Positions 18,201 through 27,200 of a stretch of DNA of 64,000 nt are shown here, piece by piece (position 1 is the first letter of the stretch; every line of letters begins with the position of its first letter). Made by a program: the position numbers and the translations under genes. Below the pieces are notes generated by a model. The model searched no databases and was not told the DNA's origin. It saw nothing but the letters and a program-made list of their open reading frames with translations. The stretch is from a bacterium (GTDB lineage: Bacteria > Zhuqueibacterota > Zhuqueibacteria > Residuimicrobiales > Krinioviventaceae). The stretch lies in assembly GCA_029561455.1 (NCBI GenBank), contig JAKQIY010000047.1, positions 250,332-314,331 on the forward strand, read 5' to 3'.

Positions 18201-20218
18201 TGGATATTGAAGATAATATGACGGCTCATTTAGCCAAGCTAAAAGCGTATGCGCCAGTATTGACAGATTCACTGGCATTGCTGGGACTCGATTGCCGGTA
18301 TGGTTTGGTAACATTCCGCGATATGGTAGCATCAATTAATGATTTGACGGCGGATGCAGCCCACTTTACCAGTATGTTGAATGATATTCCGTTACCACTG
18401 GCAAGTGAAAATAACAGTTATAATAATCTTTTGGAAGCATTGGCCCGTGCAGCGCAGTTCAGCTATCGTGAAAATGCTATGAGAATGGTTATCGTACTAA
18501 CCGATACAACCTATTATAACAATGATATTACCCATACAACCTATACCCCTGCCGTGATTGGTAATATGTTGCTCAATAACGGCATTACGACATTGATGAT
18601 CTGCACCGATAATGACCAGTTGAAAACTCTGGGGAATGAAGCCAATGCCGGTCGTTTCGATATTACAGAGGATTTAACCGGCACATTGCGCAAATTGGTC
18701 AAGATCATGGGTTCACAGTATATTATAACCTATACATCGCCCCACCCGACGCCTACCGATTACTGGCGTTATGTATTGTTAACGGTCAACGCTAACGATA
18801 TGGGCGGTTACGATGCAGCGCAGTACAAAGTTGGCAGCACCAGAATTGTATTGGGATCGGGTACAATACCGGGTATTGTCAATACCTATTTCACCCTGGA
18901 TATCTATGCACAATCGGTGATCAATCTCAAGCAATGCCTCATCGATGTCGGTTATGATGCAACTGCTTTAGAGTATGTCAGCGGAACCATCGGTTCGTTC
19001 CTGGGCACGGATATTACCGATTTAACGGCGCCCGGAACTAATAAAGTTATCATCAATCTAAACAGAACGGCAACGACGGGCGTGAGCGGCACCGGTGTAT
19101 TGTATTCACTCCGCTTTAAAATACTCAAGGCAACCAGTACTTCGCCATTTACATTTAACCAGGTAACCCTGCAGGATCCGTCCGGCACGAATATTACCTA
19201 TACAACCGAGACTCCGGAACTGGAATCGCCGTATGTTGACGACGGTACCGGCAACCTGGTATCGCGGCTGCGCGGTGATTTTAACAACGATTCCTATATA
19301 TCCCTGGTAGACCTGGCAATGCTTTCTACATATTGGGGCATTGCCGATTCCATCAAGGGTGATATTGGACCGGCCTATGGCGACCTGCCGTTCCTGACCA
19401 CTCTTAACGATAATCTGGTTAACGAACAGGATCTGTTCATATTTGCGTTGATGTGGAACTGGTATCACCAGAATCTTTCCTATATCAGCGGCGGATTGTC
19501 AAAATCAAACAGTGTGATCACCTGGCTGCCGTCGGCAGATAACCAAACCTCCAAAACTGTAGAGGTTAATTTGCAGATCTCTGAAGTCAGGAATATGAAT
19601 ATGGGACATGTACAGTTCAGCTACGATCCGGCGGTGCTACAATTCAAAACCGTACAGGCCGGTGAGTTCTGGATCAAAGACAAAGCCTCGGTAGCATTGT
19701 TTGTCGATAATGATGATAAAGCCGGGGTGGTTAATATTGCATTTGCCCGCCTGGCAGACCGGGAAATGAACGCGGAAGCGGCCGGTTCGGGCGCTTTGTT
19801 TACCGCAGAATTCGAACGCATCAATCTTACAGCAGCCTCGATCCTGGAATTACGCAACCTGGATTTACGAAATTCTGCAAATAAAACCATGTTGAAAACC
19901 TCCGGAGCGAGCATTTCAATTGACGGTATGACGCTGCCCAAGGCGTTTGCCCTGAGTCAGAATTATCCCAATCCATTCAACAGTACCACAACATTGCAGT
20001 TCAGTATGCCGAAAGAAGAGAATGTTACCATTGAAGTATTTAACATTCTCGGTCAGCCGGTGCGCACCCTGATAGATACCCGGTTCGAACCCGGTGTTCA
20101 CAAGGTAATGTGGAACGGCAAGAACGATCAGGATATGGATGTGGTGAGCGGCATTTACTTTGTACGGATGAAATCCGCTTCCTTTAAACAGGTAAAACAA
20201 ATATTACTTTTAAAGTAA
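12287..20218 (+). CDS. Giant multidomain T9SS-exported surface protein (FG-GAP, PKD, propeller, repeats, VWA-like, cohesin, dockerin)
   Basis: The ATG at 12287 has GAAGGAG upstream and starts a clean signal peptide (MKKNFVLKIPVLLMLIFSSL). The module order by DNA position is: FG-GAP-like beta-propeller repeats (12360-13520), an intact PKD domain (13527-13790), two-component-regulator-type propeller repeats (13800-14690), a second intact PKD (14695-14950), three ~330-residue composite repeats (14962-15945, 15959-16945, 16965-17974), a VWA-like domain with a degenerate metal site (about 18000-18760), a cohesin-like domain (18840-19245), a dockerin-like pair of calcium loops (19260-19480; RGDFNNDSYISLVDLAML), a second cohesin-like domain (19500-19920) and a type A T9SS sorting domain (19950-20215; NYPNPFNSTTTLQF). 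Each composite repeat joins a CarboxypepD_reg-like domain, a YfaP/DUF2135-like domain (MRVVLTWNTTPADMDIHLY) and PKD parts. The protein is probably an adhesin or scaffold anchored outside the cell. A strong terminator follows. Confidence 0.85.
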   Translation: MKKNFVLKIPVLLMLIFSSLYAVDYTETRIWANDAAGSDYFGHAVAGDNYRVVVGAWGEDDQGNSTGAVYLYEKDGNLWEQTNRFKPGDGNGYEAFGKAVDIESNTIIVGAPDDIDPTTSGAAYVYEYISGGWEPTKLTPPDGANGDSFGSSVSVSGEYIAIGASKHDLPDFKGAGVVYIYKKGVSSWDHEATISLTGVGAGPYADDNFGSCVSLDGNRIAIGAHKRNGPENTVQDVGAVFIFVREGTTWSLEKRLDPPQAVANAWFGKSVALDGDDIAVGSPTNSATTAGDVYAFSYNGTNWVLDATLVPGDLTGDNWWGSSVALYNNTLVGGQYLDGDHGAVYVYQKSGEVWGAPQKITPVEAQAAGDDKFGYAVALNGADVIVGAEDGFAKEGGASVNLAGAAYIYTAPQTLEPLAADFQASVTSGNLPLTVNFTDLSTGSPTTWKWNFGDSTTSEVQSPSHIYNKPGIFNVTLQISDGTATNSITKTGYISVHVTQPGNNVWTSYSNALMFGQPNQFAVRSMCYDPFTDHLLVGTTGGVAEFSGVYWSSYAVSEDIDHQEVLAVAVDSSGNKWFGLENGVQVYRESDSTFYNPTGGQVNDIFVQSNGSIWLATSTGLATFDGATWTVYTAENSDLPGNNLTRITMDPSHTTFIVSSQDGGIYVFEKGVWQVYDTEDGLTDNTVYDVVLDWNYNAWIAPETGSIVRLNRDDVTTYEPMGDNESERQYTSVGVDSLGNVWASSANAGVARFDGVAWTHYDEEGSDLSSDLVRCKDILVDPNGVVWFGTEDAGVCRFGPTVAPAIDFYADVITGFAPLTVNFFGVAAGGTPTYWLWDFDNDGETDILNDQNPSWTFDVPGYYSVKLFAPMGDENYQEIKTNYIHVLESIQNSASLSGKVTDATTGYPVAGATVTLGDSTKITDSEGNYAFINMPISDLVADFTGLPRSGEAPLTVQFTDLSAQGRLYLTAAKTGYINYSTFVTLPQGNTTMDISLSPTIAEGGMRVVLNWGQTPYDLDIYLKTPEIEGSFYQVYYSNKGSATIAPYANLDVDDRSGYGPETITIHDLFSGVYRCYIHNYSGTPALTQSAGVVQIYNDTGLLETVNVPLSGEGRYWYIGDIDGATGNVTIYNTIQESAPGSSASSPLTLPAKEPLDRIDASPVAVTTWAWDFDNDGDVDATTQNPQYTYTEPGVYSVKLTVSDGEQQDTKTRTEYITVGTGQTFGSLSGKVTNAITGIGIEGAIVTVAGYADTTDEAGNYSFTHIPSGLLNVDFSGDPRSGNTPLTVQFTDLSTSALQLVSASAEGYYSYSQYVMVLYAGSTLNISLSPVLDEGNMRVVLTWNTTPADMDIHLYTPAIGGKTYQVYYSNKGDSDDAPYAVLDIDDRNGTGPETITIYELQEGTYKCYVHNYSGTPGITASSGLVQIFNTSGLVEAINVPTTGEGQYWYVCDINGATGAVTVVNTLQTSMGSSLSSNKLAAKSYLPEEMTDGFAEASETITTWAWDFNNDGTVDATTKNPQYTYTSAGVYDVKLTVSDGTQTRSLVKQEYITVTEEDTVEYGNLSGQVVNAITGVGIEGAIVTIAGYTTTTNSSGYYVFEHIPVGTLTANFAASPVSGYAPLTVYFADYSSAGAQLINVSATGYYGYNRYVSISPAGTVLNISLSPVIENGDMRIVLTWNTTPADMDLHLFTPAIGGKTYQVYYSNKGSENSAPYAELDIDDRNGTGPETITLYDLQEGTYKCYVHNYSGTPGITTSEGLIQIFNTSGLVEAISVPTGGEGQYWYVCDINGTTGAVTVVNTLQSSMNSALAGLQPSLGKNNLLPEKPAYVESVESAQSTSAVVSWQWDFNNDGDIDATTQNPLFIYNEPGVYTVSLTVSDGTNTDKETKYNYITVTENTELEGYIVSINAIDYDNFPTVKLYSSVMNDNTLLPVNGLLSTAFSLAEDGATSTITNITQVTTTDKLPLDITFVVDIEDNMTAHLAKLKAYAPVLTDSLALLGLDCRYGLVTFRDMVASINDLTADAAHFTSMLNDIPLPLASENNSYNNLLEALARAAQFSYRENAMRMVIVLTDTTYYNNDITHTTYTPAVIGNMLLNNGITTLMICTDNDQLKTLGNEANAGRFDITEDLTGTLRKLVKIMGSQYIITYTSPHPTPTDYWRYVLLTVNANDMGGYDAAQYKVGSTRIVLGSGTIPGIVNTYFTLDIYAQSVINLKQCLIDVGYDATALEYVSGTIGSFLGTDITDLTAPGTNKVIINLNRTATTGVSGTGVLYSLRFKILKATSTSPFTFNQVTLQDPSGTNITYTTETPELESPYVDDGTGNLVSRLRGDFNNDSYISLVDLAMLSTYWGIADSIKGDIGPAYGDLPFLTTLNDNLVNEQDLFIFALMWNWYHQNLSYISGGLSKSNSVITWLPSADNQTSKTVEVNLQISEVRNMNMGHVQFSYDPAVLQFKTVQAGEFWIKDKASVALFVDNDDKAGVVNIAFARLADREMNAEAAGSGALFTAEFERINLTAASILELRNLDLRNSANKTMLKTSGASISIDGMTLPKAFALSQNYPNPFNSTTTLQFSMPKEENVTIEVFNILGQPVRTLIDTRFEPGVHKVMWNGKNDQDMDVVSGIYFVRMKSASFKQVKQILLLK
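14962..17974 (+). repeat. Three tandem ~1-kb composite coding repeats inside the giant surface gene
   Basis: The units begin at about 14962, 15959 and 16965, each with an LSGKV/LSGQV-type start. Units 2 and 3 are nearly identical in protein over the YfaP-like part (GPETITxYxLQEGTYKCY, NYSGTPGIT), while their codons differ at many synonymous positions. Unit 1 is more diverged. In each unit the N-terminal strands of a PKD domain (FSGDPRSGNTPLTVQFTDLS in unit 2) sit inside the CarboxypepD_reg-like domain, and the C-terminal strands (TTWAWDFNNDG) follow about 200 residues later. Confidence 0.85.
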
Positions 20219-20241
20219 ATTATCGTATAGTATAAAAATCC

Positions 20242-20279
20242 AACCCCCGGCGGTAGTAAATACTTGCCGGGGGTTTTTT
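20242..20279 (+). terminator. Rho-independent terminator of the giant surface-protein gene
   Basis: A perfect 10-bp GC-rich stem (AACCCCCGGC at 20242-20251 with GCCGGGGGTT at 20266-20275) is followed by a run of six T, 24 bases after the stop codon. Confidence 0.92.
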
Positions 20280-20605
20280 ATTTGGGGGACATTTTATTAT
20301 TGGAAATAATGTCGTTTTCATATTTATTTAAAAACACAAAAACCTGCGCTTTTTATTAACGAAATGGAATTGGTTACAGGGTGGACCGGGCCGACCAGGT
20401 TTTAAAACAAGTGATTGTTTAACCAAGCGAAAGTGGCCATTTTTTTACTATTGACCTCATTGCTGTTTTTGTTTATATTGCTTTGCAGCTAAAAACAGTA
20501 AGCAAACAATATTATCTGCGTTGTCCAAATTGTTCTCAAATTCCCAATTATCCTTGAACCGGGAATGAATTAATAAATGCACTGAAGAGTTGAGGAGGAA
20601 CATGA
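20280..20605. other. Intergenic region upstream of the glycosidase, no gene seen
   Basis: About 325 bases without a coding frame lie between the terminator and the glycosidase ATG. It presumably holds the promoter of the glycosidase-esterase pair. I could not pick out a convincing promoter or operator. The strong AGGAGG at 20593-20598 selects the ATG at 20606 over the out-of-frame ATG four bases earlier. Confidence 0.5.
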
Positions 20606-22612
20606 ATGATTTCCAATCGGGAGAATCGTTTTAGTTTATTGTTTTTATGGATATTGTGCTTATCATTGCCTGTGTGTTTTTTACAAGCCGCTTATGGCCA
20701 GGCCGAATGCGCCGCCTGGGGAAACCTGGCCGGCATCCGCATCGACGGCCAGTTAATGGAATTTGAGACCAGCTTGTGCCTGGTCAATGCGGACTGGACG
20801 CAATTTACTCATACGGCCAAAGAACAGCAACGACCATTTTACCGGCGCGACGGCAACAACCAAATCATCACCACCAAACTCGATGCTATATCTTTTATTG
20901 AAACAGTAACGGACAGTCTGCCCGGTCAGGCTGTGATCACTATTCAAGCGACATCGGCAAAGGATACGATCCTGGCCGGGGTCTTTTTATGTGTCGATTT
21001 ACCCGGTAACGATTATTCCGGCGCAACTGTCGAACTGGTTGGCGCCGCCGCCTCTGCCAGAAACAAGTTTAAATTAAAACCGGCAAAAAAAAACGGCCAA
21101 AATGAGTATGTGCATACAACTGCCGGTGGCGTCCGGATTGAAGCTAAAAAACGGCAACTGGAAATTAGCTTTAACGAGCCGACTGAAATTATAATCCGTA
21201 ACGACCGGCAGCGGAGTAATTCCACTATCCGGGTGTACCTGGCAATAATATCAAGCGAACTCAAAAATGAACAAAAAGCGGCAAAAACCTTTACCTTCAA
21301 TGCCGGCGGAGAAATAGACCGTTCACCCGCTGAGATCATTGTCGACATCAATAAACCCGGTCGGCCGTTTGACGGAATTGGCGGTAACTTTCGCATTCAA
21401 AATCCACAGCTCGATCCGTTAGTTATTGAATATTGCCTGGATAATTTAAATGTAACCTGGGGCCGCGTCGAGTTGCCCTGGGGTATATGGCAGCCACAGG
21501 AAAATGAAGACCCCATAGCTGCGGCTGATGCCGGTATGCTCAATGAGCGTGTCCGACAAGCTATGGAAATGGCGCAAAAATTGTCAAAATTAAATATGCC
21601 GGTAATCGTTAGCGCCTGGTTTCCGCCGCAATGGGCGGTTCTGGGTGAAATGCGGCGTCGTGGCCCGCAGCCCGGCGGCTTGCGCGGCAACCCGCTCAAT
21701 CCCGATAAAATGACAGCCATTTGTAAGTCGCTTGGCGATTACCTGGTGTACCTGAAAGAGCATTATAATACTGAAGCGGTGATGTTTTCCTTTAACGAAT
21801 CCGATCTGGGCATCAATGTCCGGCAAACTGGCGAGGAACATGCCGCGCTGATCAAAACCCTGGGCGCGCACCTAAAAGCGCGCGGCCTGAGTACCAAAAT
21901 GCTGCTTGGCGACAATTCGGACGCCACCACTTTTACTTTTATTGATCCAGCTATGAACGACCCGGAAACGCATCCCTATATCGGCGCGGTGTCTTTTCAT
22001 TCATGGCGCGGCTGCACCGATGAAATATTGACTATCTGGGCCAATGCCGCCAAAAAGCTGAACGTACCGTTATTGGTCGGCGAAGGCAGTACTGATGCTG
22101 CAGCGCATAGCTATCCCGATATTTTTACCGAGCCGTCTTTCTCTCTGGCGGAAATTGATTTGTATATCCGTATTTGCGCTATCAGCCAGCCTATATCGAT
22201 TCTGCAATGGCAACTCACTTCCGATTATTCCGTACTGACCGGGGGTGGAATATTCCGCAAACCCGGACCGATGCTGCCCACACAGCGGTTCTGGAATCTC
22301 AAGCAATTGGGCGCAACATCTAAAGGGTCGTTATCCCTGCCGGTTAAATGCACTCAGCCATTGATACATTGCGCGGCTTTTGGTATTGCCGCCAATAATG
22401 ATTATGCCGTTCATTTAATCAATAACGGAGCCGAGCGCAACGTGACCTTGAAGGGTCTACCGAAAGATATTCAGGAATTGTATATATATGTTACCAACGC
22501 CAAAAAGAATATGCAGAATGAAGGAACGATCCAAGTGGTAAACGGTAAAGCCAGGTTTAATCTTGAATCATCCAGTTATACCACTTGTTTTACTAGCAAG
22601 AAACAGGACTAA
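20606..22612 (+). CDS. Secreted clan GH-A glycosidase, GH30-like
   Basis: A signal peptide (about 1-31) is followed by a beta-rich N-terminal region and, from about residue 245, a (beta/alpha)8 domain beginning DINKPGRPFDGIGGNFRIQN, the typical start of GH30-like enzymes. The likely acid/base is E398 in SFNESDLG, and the likely nucleophile is E493 in LLVGEGSTD; both sit where clan GH-A catalytic glutamates are expected. The C-terminus (about 590-668) resembles the small beta-sandwich typical of GH30. The length of 668 residues allows an extra N-terminal module. It is probably periplasmic or outer-membrane associated and acts on a beta-linked polysaccharide. The esterase gene follows 20 bases downstream and may remove acyl groups from the same glycan. 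Exact specificity is not readable, and related GH-A families are alternatives. Confidence 0.72.
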   Translation: MISNRENRFSLLFLWILCLSLPVCFLQAAYGQAECAAWGNLAGIRIDGQLMEFETSLCLVNADWTQFTHTAKEQQRPFYRRDGNNQIITTKLDAISFIETVTDSLPGQAVITIQATSAKDTILAGVFLCVDLPGNDYSGATVELVGAAASARNKFKLKPAKKNGQNEYVHTTAGGVRIEAKKRQLEISFNEPTEIIIRNDRQRSNSTIRVYLAIISSELKNEQKAAKTFTFNAGGEIDRSPAEIIVDINKPGRPFDGIGGNFRIQNPQLDPLVIEYCLDNLNVTWGRVELPWGIWQPQENEDPIAAADAGMLNERVRQAMEMAQKLSKLNMPVIVSAWFPPQWAVLGEMRRRGPQPGGLRGNPLNPDKMTAICKSLGDYLVYLKEHYNTEAVMFSFNESDLGINVRQTGEEHAALIKTLGAHLKARGLSTKMLLGDNSDATTFTFIDPAMNDPETHPYIGAVSFHSWRGCTDEILTIWANAAKKLNVPLLVGEGSTDAAAHSYPDIFTEPSFSLAEIDLYIRICAISQPISILQWQLTSDYSVLTGGGIFRKPGPMLPTQRFWNLKQLGATSKGSLSLPVKCTQPLIHCAAFGIAANNDYAVHLINNGAERNVTLKGLPKDIQELYIYVTNAKKNMQNEGTIQVVNGKARFNLESSSYTTCFTSKKQD

Positions 22613-22632
22613 TTAACCATACAGGAGGAACA

Positions 22633-23532
22633 ATGTTACAGGCAGTAAAAAAATCATTTTCCGTGAAAACCGTTATCTCGGTTTTGTTGTTGTTAGCGCC
22701 GGCGTTGTTATTTGCCCAAACCGGCAAGGTGTTCGACAACCTTTCCATGCCCAGCAAAATTCTAAAAGGCGAGCGCAAGTTTGCCATCTATCTACCCCCG
22801 GATTACGAAACCTCGCAACGTTCTTACCCGGTGCTGTATCTGCTGCATGGCGGCGGCGATGACCAGACCGGCTGGGTACAATTTGGCGAAGTGCTGCATA
22901 TTGCCGATAAAGCTATCAAAGAAGGCAAAGCCACACCGATGATCATAGCCATGCCGGACGCTGATACCGGGCGGCGCGGCTATTTTAACGACATCAAAAA
23001 CGAATGGCGTTACGAGGATTTTTTCTTCCAGGAATTCATGCCCTATATTGAAAAGACCTACCGGATAAAAGCGGAAAAAACCTATCGCGCTGTAGCCGGT
23101 TTATCGATGGGTGGCAACGGCACTTTTATTTATGCCCTGCATCACCCGGAACTGTTCTCTTCCGCTTGTCCGCTCAGTGCCGGCACCGGCCCCGCTTCGG
23201 TGGAGGATATGAAAAAAAATATGCGGCGTTATACACAAAATGACAATGAAGTACTGCCGGACAGTGTTCTGGAAGCCTATTTCAAGAAAATGAGCGTTAT
23301 CTATTTGCTGGAAAATATGGCGGAAGATCAGAAAAAAGCGGTGCGCTGGTATATGGACTGCGGCGACGACGATTTTCTGTATGAAGGCAATTGCCTGGCG
23401 CATATTGCGATGCGGAAAAAAGAAATCCCCCACGAATTCCGCATTCGTGATGGCGCCCATAACTGGACCTATTGGCGGGATTCTTTGCCGGTGGTGTTAC
23501 AGTTTGTCTCCGATGCGTTCCATCAGTATTAA
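22633..23532 (+). CDS. Secreted esterase of the esterase D/feruloyl esterase (PF00756) family
   Basis: The signal peptide ends near residue 32 (ALLFAQ). The alpha/beta-hydrolase domain shows the oxyanion region LYLLHGGGDDQTGW, the nucleophile elbow GLSMGG with S158, an acidic region DCGDDDFLYEGN (D246 or D247) and the catalytic H276 in RDGAHNWTYWRDSLP. This spacing is standard for the putative-esterase family that includes feruloyl and acetyl-xylan esterases. The Shine-Dalgarno AGGAGG precedes the ATG by six bases, and only 20 bases separate it from the glycosidase, so the two probably form an operon for degrading a decorated polysaccharide. The exact acyl group is unknown. Confidence 0.87.
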   Translation: MLQAVKKSFSVKTVISVLLLLAPALLFAQTGKVFDNLSMPSKILKGERKFAIYLPPDYETSQRSYPVLYLLHGGGDDQTGWVQFGEVLHIADKAIKEGKATPMIIAMPDADTGRRGYFNDIKNEWRYEDFFFQEFMPYIEKTYRIKAEKTYRAVAGLSMGGNGTFIYALHHPELFSSACPLSAGTGPASVEDMKKNMRRYTQNDNEVLPDSVLEAYFKKMSVIYLLENMAEDQKKAVRWYMDCGDDDFLYEGNCLAHIAMRKKEIPHEFRIRDGAHNWTYWRDSLPVVLQFVSDAFHQY

Positions 23533-23587
23533 TGGCTGTATGCGCTTTTTCTTATCAGTCAATTTTGTTTATCATAAATCGTATTGG

Positions 23588-23628
23588 TCGACTAGTCCGG
23601 TCTCGCCTGTCTCGACCGGACTAGTCGA
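23588..23628. repeat. Perfect 15-bp inverted repeat
   Basis: TCGACTAGTCCGGTC at 23588-23602 is exactly complementary to GACCGGACTAGTCGA at 23614-23628, with an 11-base loop. It lies 56 bases after the esterase stop and could end that transcript, although no T-run follows. Confidence 0.85.
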
Positions 23629-23862
23629 GACGAACCGGAAAACACGCTGCACGATTGCAGCCCGACATGGGGATGTTCCCCATACCGGATGTTAATGCCG
23701 GACATGTTGTCCGCCAAATAAAAATTTTCAACAACCACTTGTTTCAGAAATTTTCAATGCACCCCGGCAGGATAATATGTCCTGTTTTATTGTGCTGACC
23801 GGGGAGTATTTCCGATAGAAGCAGTTCTACGACCCTGTCCGAGCAGGAAAACACCACCATTG

Positions 23863-24050
23863 CCACGACCTTCAGGTCGTGGAACAAATAAAACCAAACC
23901 GGGCTTTAGCCTAAATCTTGATTAGACTAAAGTCAATTTTATATAGTTTGAGTTATCCACATCATAAATGACGTGGCAATGAATGAAAAGATTAGTTTGT
24001 AACCCAGGTCTAATCGTCGAGAAGTCCGTCCCGCTTAACGAGATGGACTA
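23863..24050. repeat. Palindrome-cluster repeat, copy A
   Basis: In order it shows CCACGACCTTCAGGTCGTGG, a GGGCTTTAGCCTAAA segment, GACTAAAGTC, CCACATCATAAATGACGTGG, and a diverged GTCCGTCCCGCTTAACG segment. The order matches copies B and C, but the sequence is more diverged. Confidence 0.75.
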
Positions 24051-24207
24051 GGCTTAAATAAAATACTCTAAATCTCAGCTTTTTACTGCAAATTAAATTG
24101 TTACTATTAATGTGAAACTATTAAATAACTGTCAAGTACAATAATCTACAACAGGAGCAGTTATTAAAATCATCAACCGGAATAAATATGTAAAACCTCG
24201 TTTATTC

Positions 24208-27200
24208 ATGATCATACAACCTGGAACCAAGAATGTGCGAAAAATAATATTGATTTTGCTGTTATGGGTAACTCTCGCATCCGCATGGGAACTGTGCCTT
24301 AACGAGGTCATGTCCCTGAATGTAACCACCCTGGAAGATGAAGACGGCGAATACCCCGACTGGATTGAACTGTACAACCCCGGCAGCGTTGCCATCGATC
24401 TGCACAATTATGGCTTGTCCGATACGGAGGATGACCTGTTTAAATACAAATTGCCCACCTGTATTGTGCAACCCGGTAAATTTTTGGTTATTTTCGCTTC
24501 GGACAAAAACCGCACCCAGACCGGTAAACCACTGCATACCAATTTCAAGATTAAATCCAAAGGCGAAACCCTTTACCTGACCAACCCGGCCGGTTCTGTA
24601 ATCGACCACCTTGATCTGCCGCCGCTGGCGGTTGATGTCTCCTGCGGACGCTATCCTGATGGAGGCGCAGAGATCGCCTGCTTTTCCTCGCCAACCCCGG
24701 GCGCTACCAACAGTACCGAACCGTTACAGGGCGTTACCGCCGCCCCGGTTTTTTCGCAGTCCGGCGGATTTTATAACAATTCTATCCAGGTAAAACTTTC
24801 CCACTCCGCCCCGGATGCGGAAATCCGTTTTACTACCAACGGCGGCGATCCGGCCCGTAATTCCAAATTATATACTATTCCCATTTCCATTACAAAAACG
24901 ACCGTCCTCAAAGCCCGCGCTTTTCGCAGTGGTGAACTGCCGGGACTGGTAGTTACCCATACTTTTTTCATTAATGAGCCGCACCACTTGCCGGTTATTT
25001 CCATGTCCACACATCCCGATAACCTGTTTGACGACGATATCGGCATTTATGTTGAAGGCAACGGCACGGCGCTGGGCGGCTACCCGGACAATCCTATCGG
25101 TCCCCCGGCCAATTACTGGGAAGAGTGGGAACGTCCGGTCAACCTGGAATTGTATACCCCCGGCGGACAATGCGGATTTAATGTTCAGGCCGGAATTAAA
25201 ATGTCCGGCAAAACCACCCGTAATTTACCGCAAAAATCCTTTGCAGTTTTTATGCGTAATCAATATGGTCAAGATGAACTGGATTACCCCTTGTTCCGCA
25301 ACAATCCGGTTACCTCCTTTCATTCTTTTGTGCTGCGTAACGCCGGCACGGACAATACGGTGAACCAGGGCGGGGTACAGTTCCGCGACGGCCTGACTTC
25401 CCGGCTGGTGCAGAAGCTCGATCTCGATTGCCAGGCGTATCAACCGTGTGTACTCTATATCAATGGCGAATACTGGGGAATTTACAGCATTCGCGAAAAA
25501 CTGAATGAGGAATACCTGGCCGCTCATTATGGAATCGATGCCGACAAGGTCGATCTGCTCGATGATTATCACTCGCTTTATCCCCTGGTGATAGAAGGTG
25601 ATAACAGCCATTTTAATGCCCTGGTCGATTACCTGCTGGAGCATGATTTAAGCAATAACACCGGCGCCGCCTGGGTAGAAACGCAAATGAATGTGGATAA
25701 TTACCTGACCTATATGGCAACACAAATCTTTCTTGCCAACCACGATGGCCCCGGCCATAACTGTAAATTCTGGCGATCCCAGGAACAAGGCAGCCGTTAC
25801 CGTTGGTTGTTGTACGATACCGATCATTCCCTGAGTATGCGCCTGTTCCTTCCCGGCTACCATTACGCCCCGGATGCTTACCTGGACAATACCATTGCCT
25901 ATTATCGTGAAGAAAACGGCCCCTCGTGGCCGAATCCCCCGGAATCGACTTTTCTGTTTCGCAAGATACTGGAAAATGAAAATTTCTGTAACCGGTTCAT
26001 AAACATTGTTGCGGATTATCTCAATACTGAATTTAATCCACAAGCGACCTTGCCCAGATTACAGGCAGTCAAAAAAGAGATCGAACCGGAGATCGGCAGA
26101 CACCTGGAACGCTGGGGTGGTTCAGTGGCGGAATGGCATGAAAATGTTGACGTAGTGCAGGAATTCCTCAACAAACGCGGGGATTGCCTGGTTGAATTAA
26201 TGATCGATGAATTTAACCTGGATGAGACAGTACAACTGCAACTGCATATTACTCCACCACAAGCCGGAATGGTGCATCTCAACTCCCTGTACTTAAAGGA
26301 AGCAACCTGGACCGGCCGCTATTTTGCCAATGTCCCGTTCCGGTTGACAGCGATGGCGGCTGCCGGGTACCGCTTTGCCGGCTGGGAAGGGATACCCGGT
26401 AGCGATGCAGCACAGGCCGAACTGGTAATTACTCCCGGAGAGGATATGAACCTCACCGCACGGTTTGCAGAGACAGATAACGGCGAACCGATCGTCATTA
26501 ACGAGATCAATTACAATTCAGCCGCCGGTTTTAATTGCGGCGACTGGATTGAATTGTATAATCCCCTGGCCGTTCAGGTGAACCTTGCCGGCTGGCGGCT
26601 GAACGATGTCGATAATAATACAGGCTTGTATTTCCAAGCCGGAACTTTTGTACCGGCCCTGGGGTACCTGGTAGTGTGCAGGGATAGCAGCGCCTTTCAT
26701 CACTTTTGGCCGGATGTGGCAACTTTAAACAGCGAGTTTACTTTTGGGCTGAATAATGCCGGCGAGCATCTCTCCCTGTTCAATTCAGCAGGTATGTTGA
26801 TCGACTCGCTTACCTACAGTAACCGGACGCCCTGGCCCTGGCAGCCGGACGGGCATGGCGCTTCCCTGGCCCTGCGCGATCCGATCCTCGATAACAGTCT
26901 GCCCCAAAATTGGATGCCCTCATATAGTCATGGCACTCCCGGCGCGGCTAATGTTATGATGAGCAGGGTTGCACAAGCCAGCCATACACCGCGTTCTTGC
27001 GGATTGGATGTTTACCCCAATCCTTTCAATATGGCTGCGACTATTGCAGTTCAGGTTAAAGAAGCCGGGCGGGTTCGGGTGGCGGTTTATGATATTATGG
27101 GCAGATGTTTAACAGTTTTATTTGACGACAAATGTAATTCCAATAGTTTTATGCTGCGTTGGGACGGCCGCGACTTAAACGGCAACCCGGCGGCCAGCGG

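Larger units (their letters stand above)
23533..24207. repeat. Gene-free gap with dispersed hairpin repeats
   Basis: This stretch holds no convincing gene. It contains a 15-bp perfect palindrome (23588-23628), a GCCGGACATGTTGTCC-type repeat (23689-23720, also at 45567-45596), a CCCCGGCAGGATAAT-type segment (23761-23850, related to 27790-27875), and a cluster of short palindromes at 23863-24050 related to the copies at 27392-27623 and 27872-28103. Confidence 0.75.
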
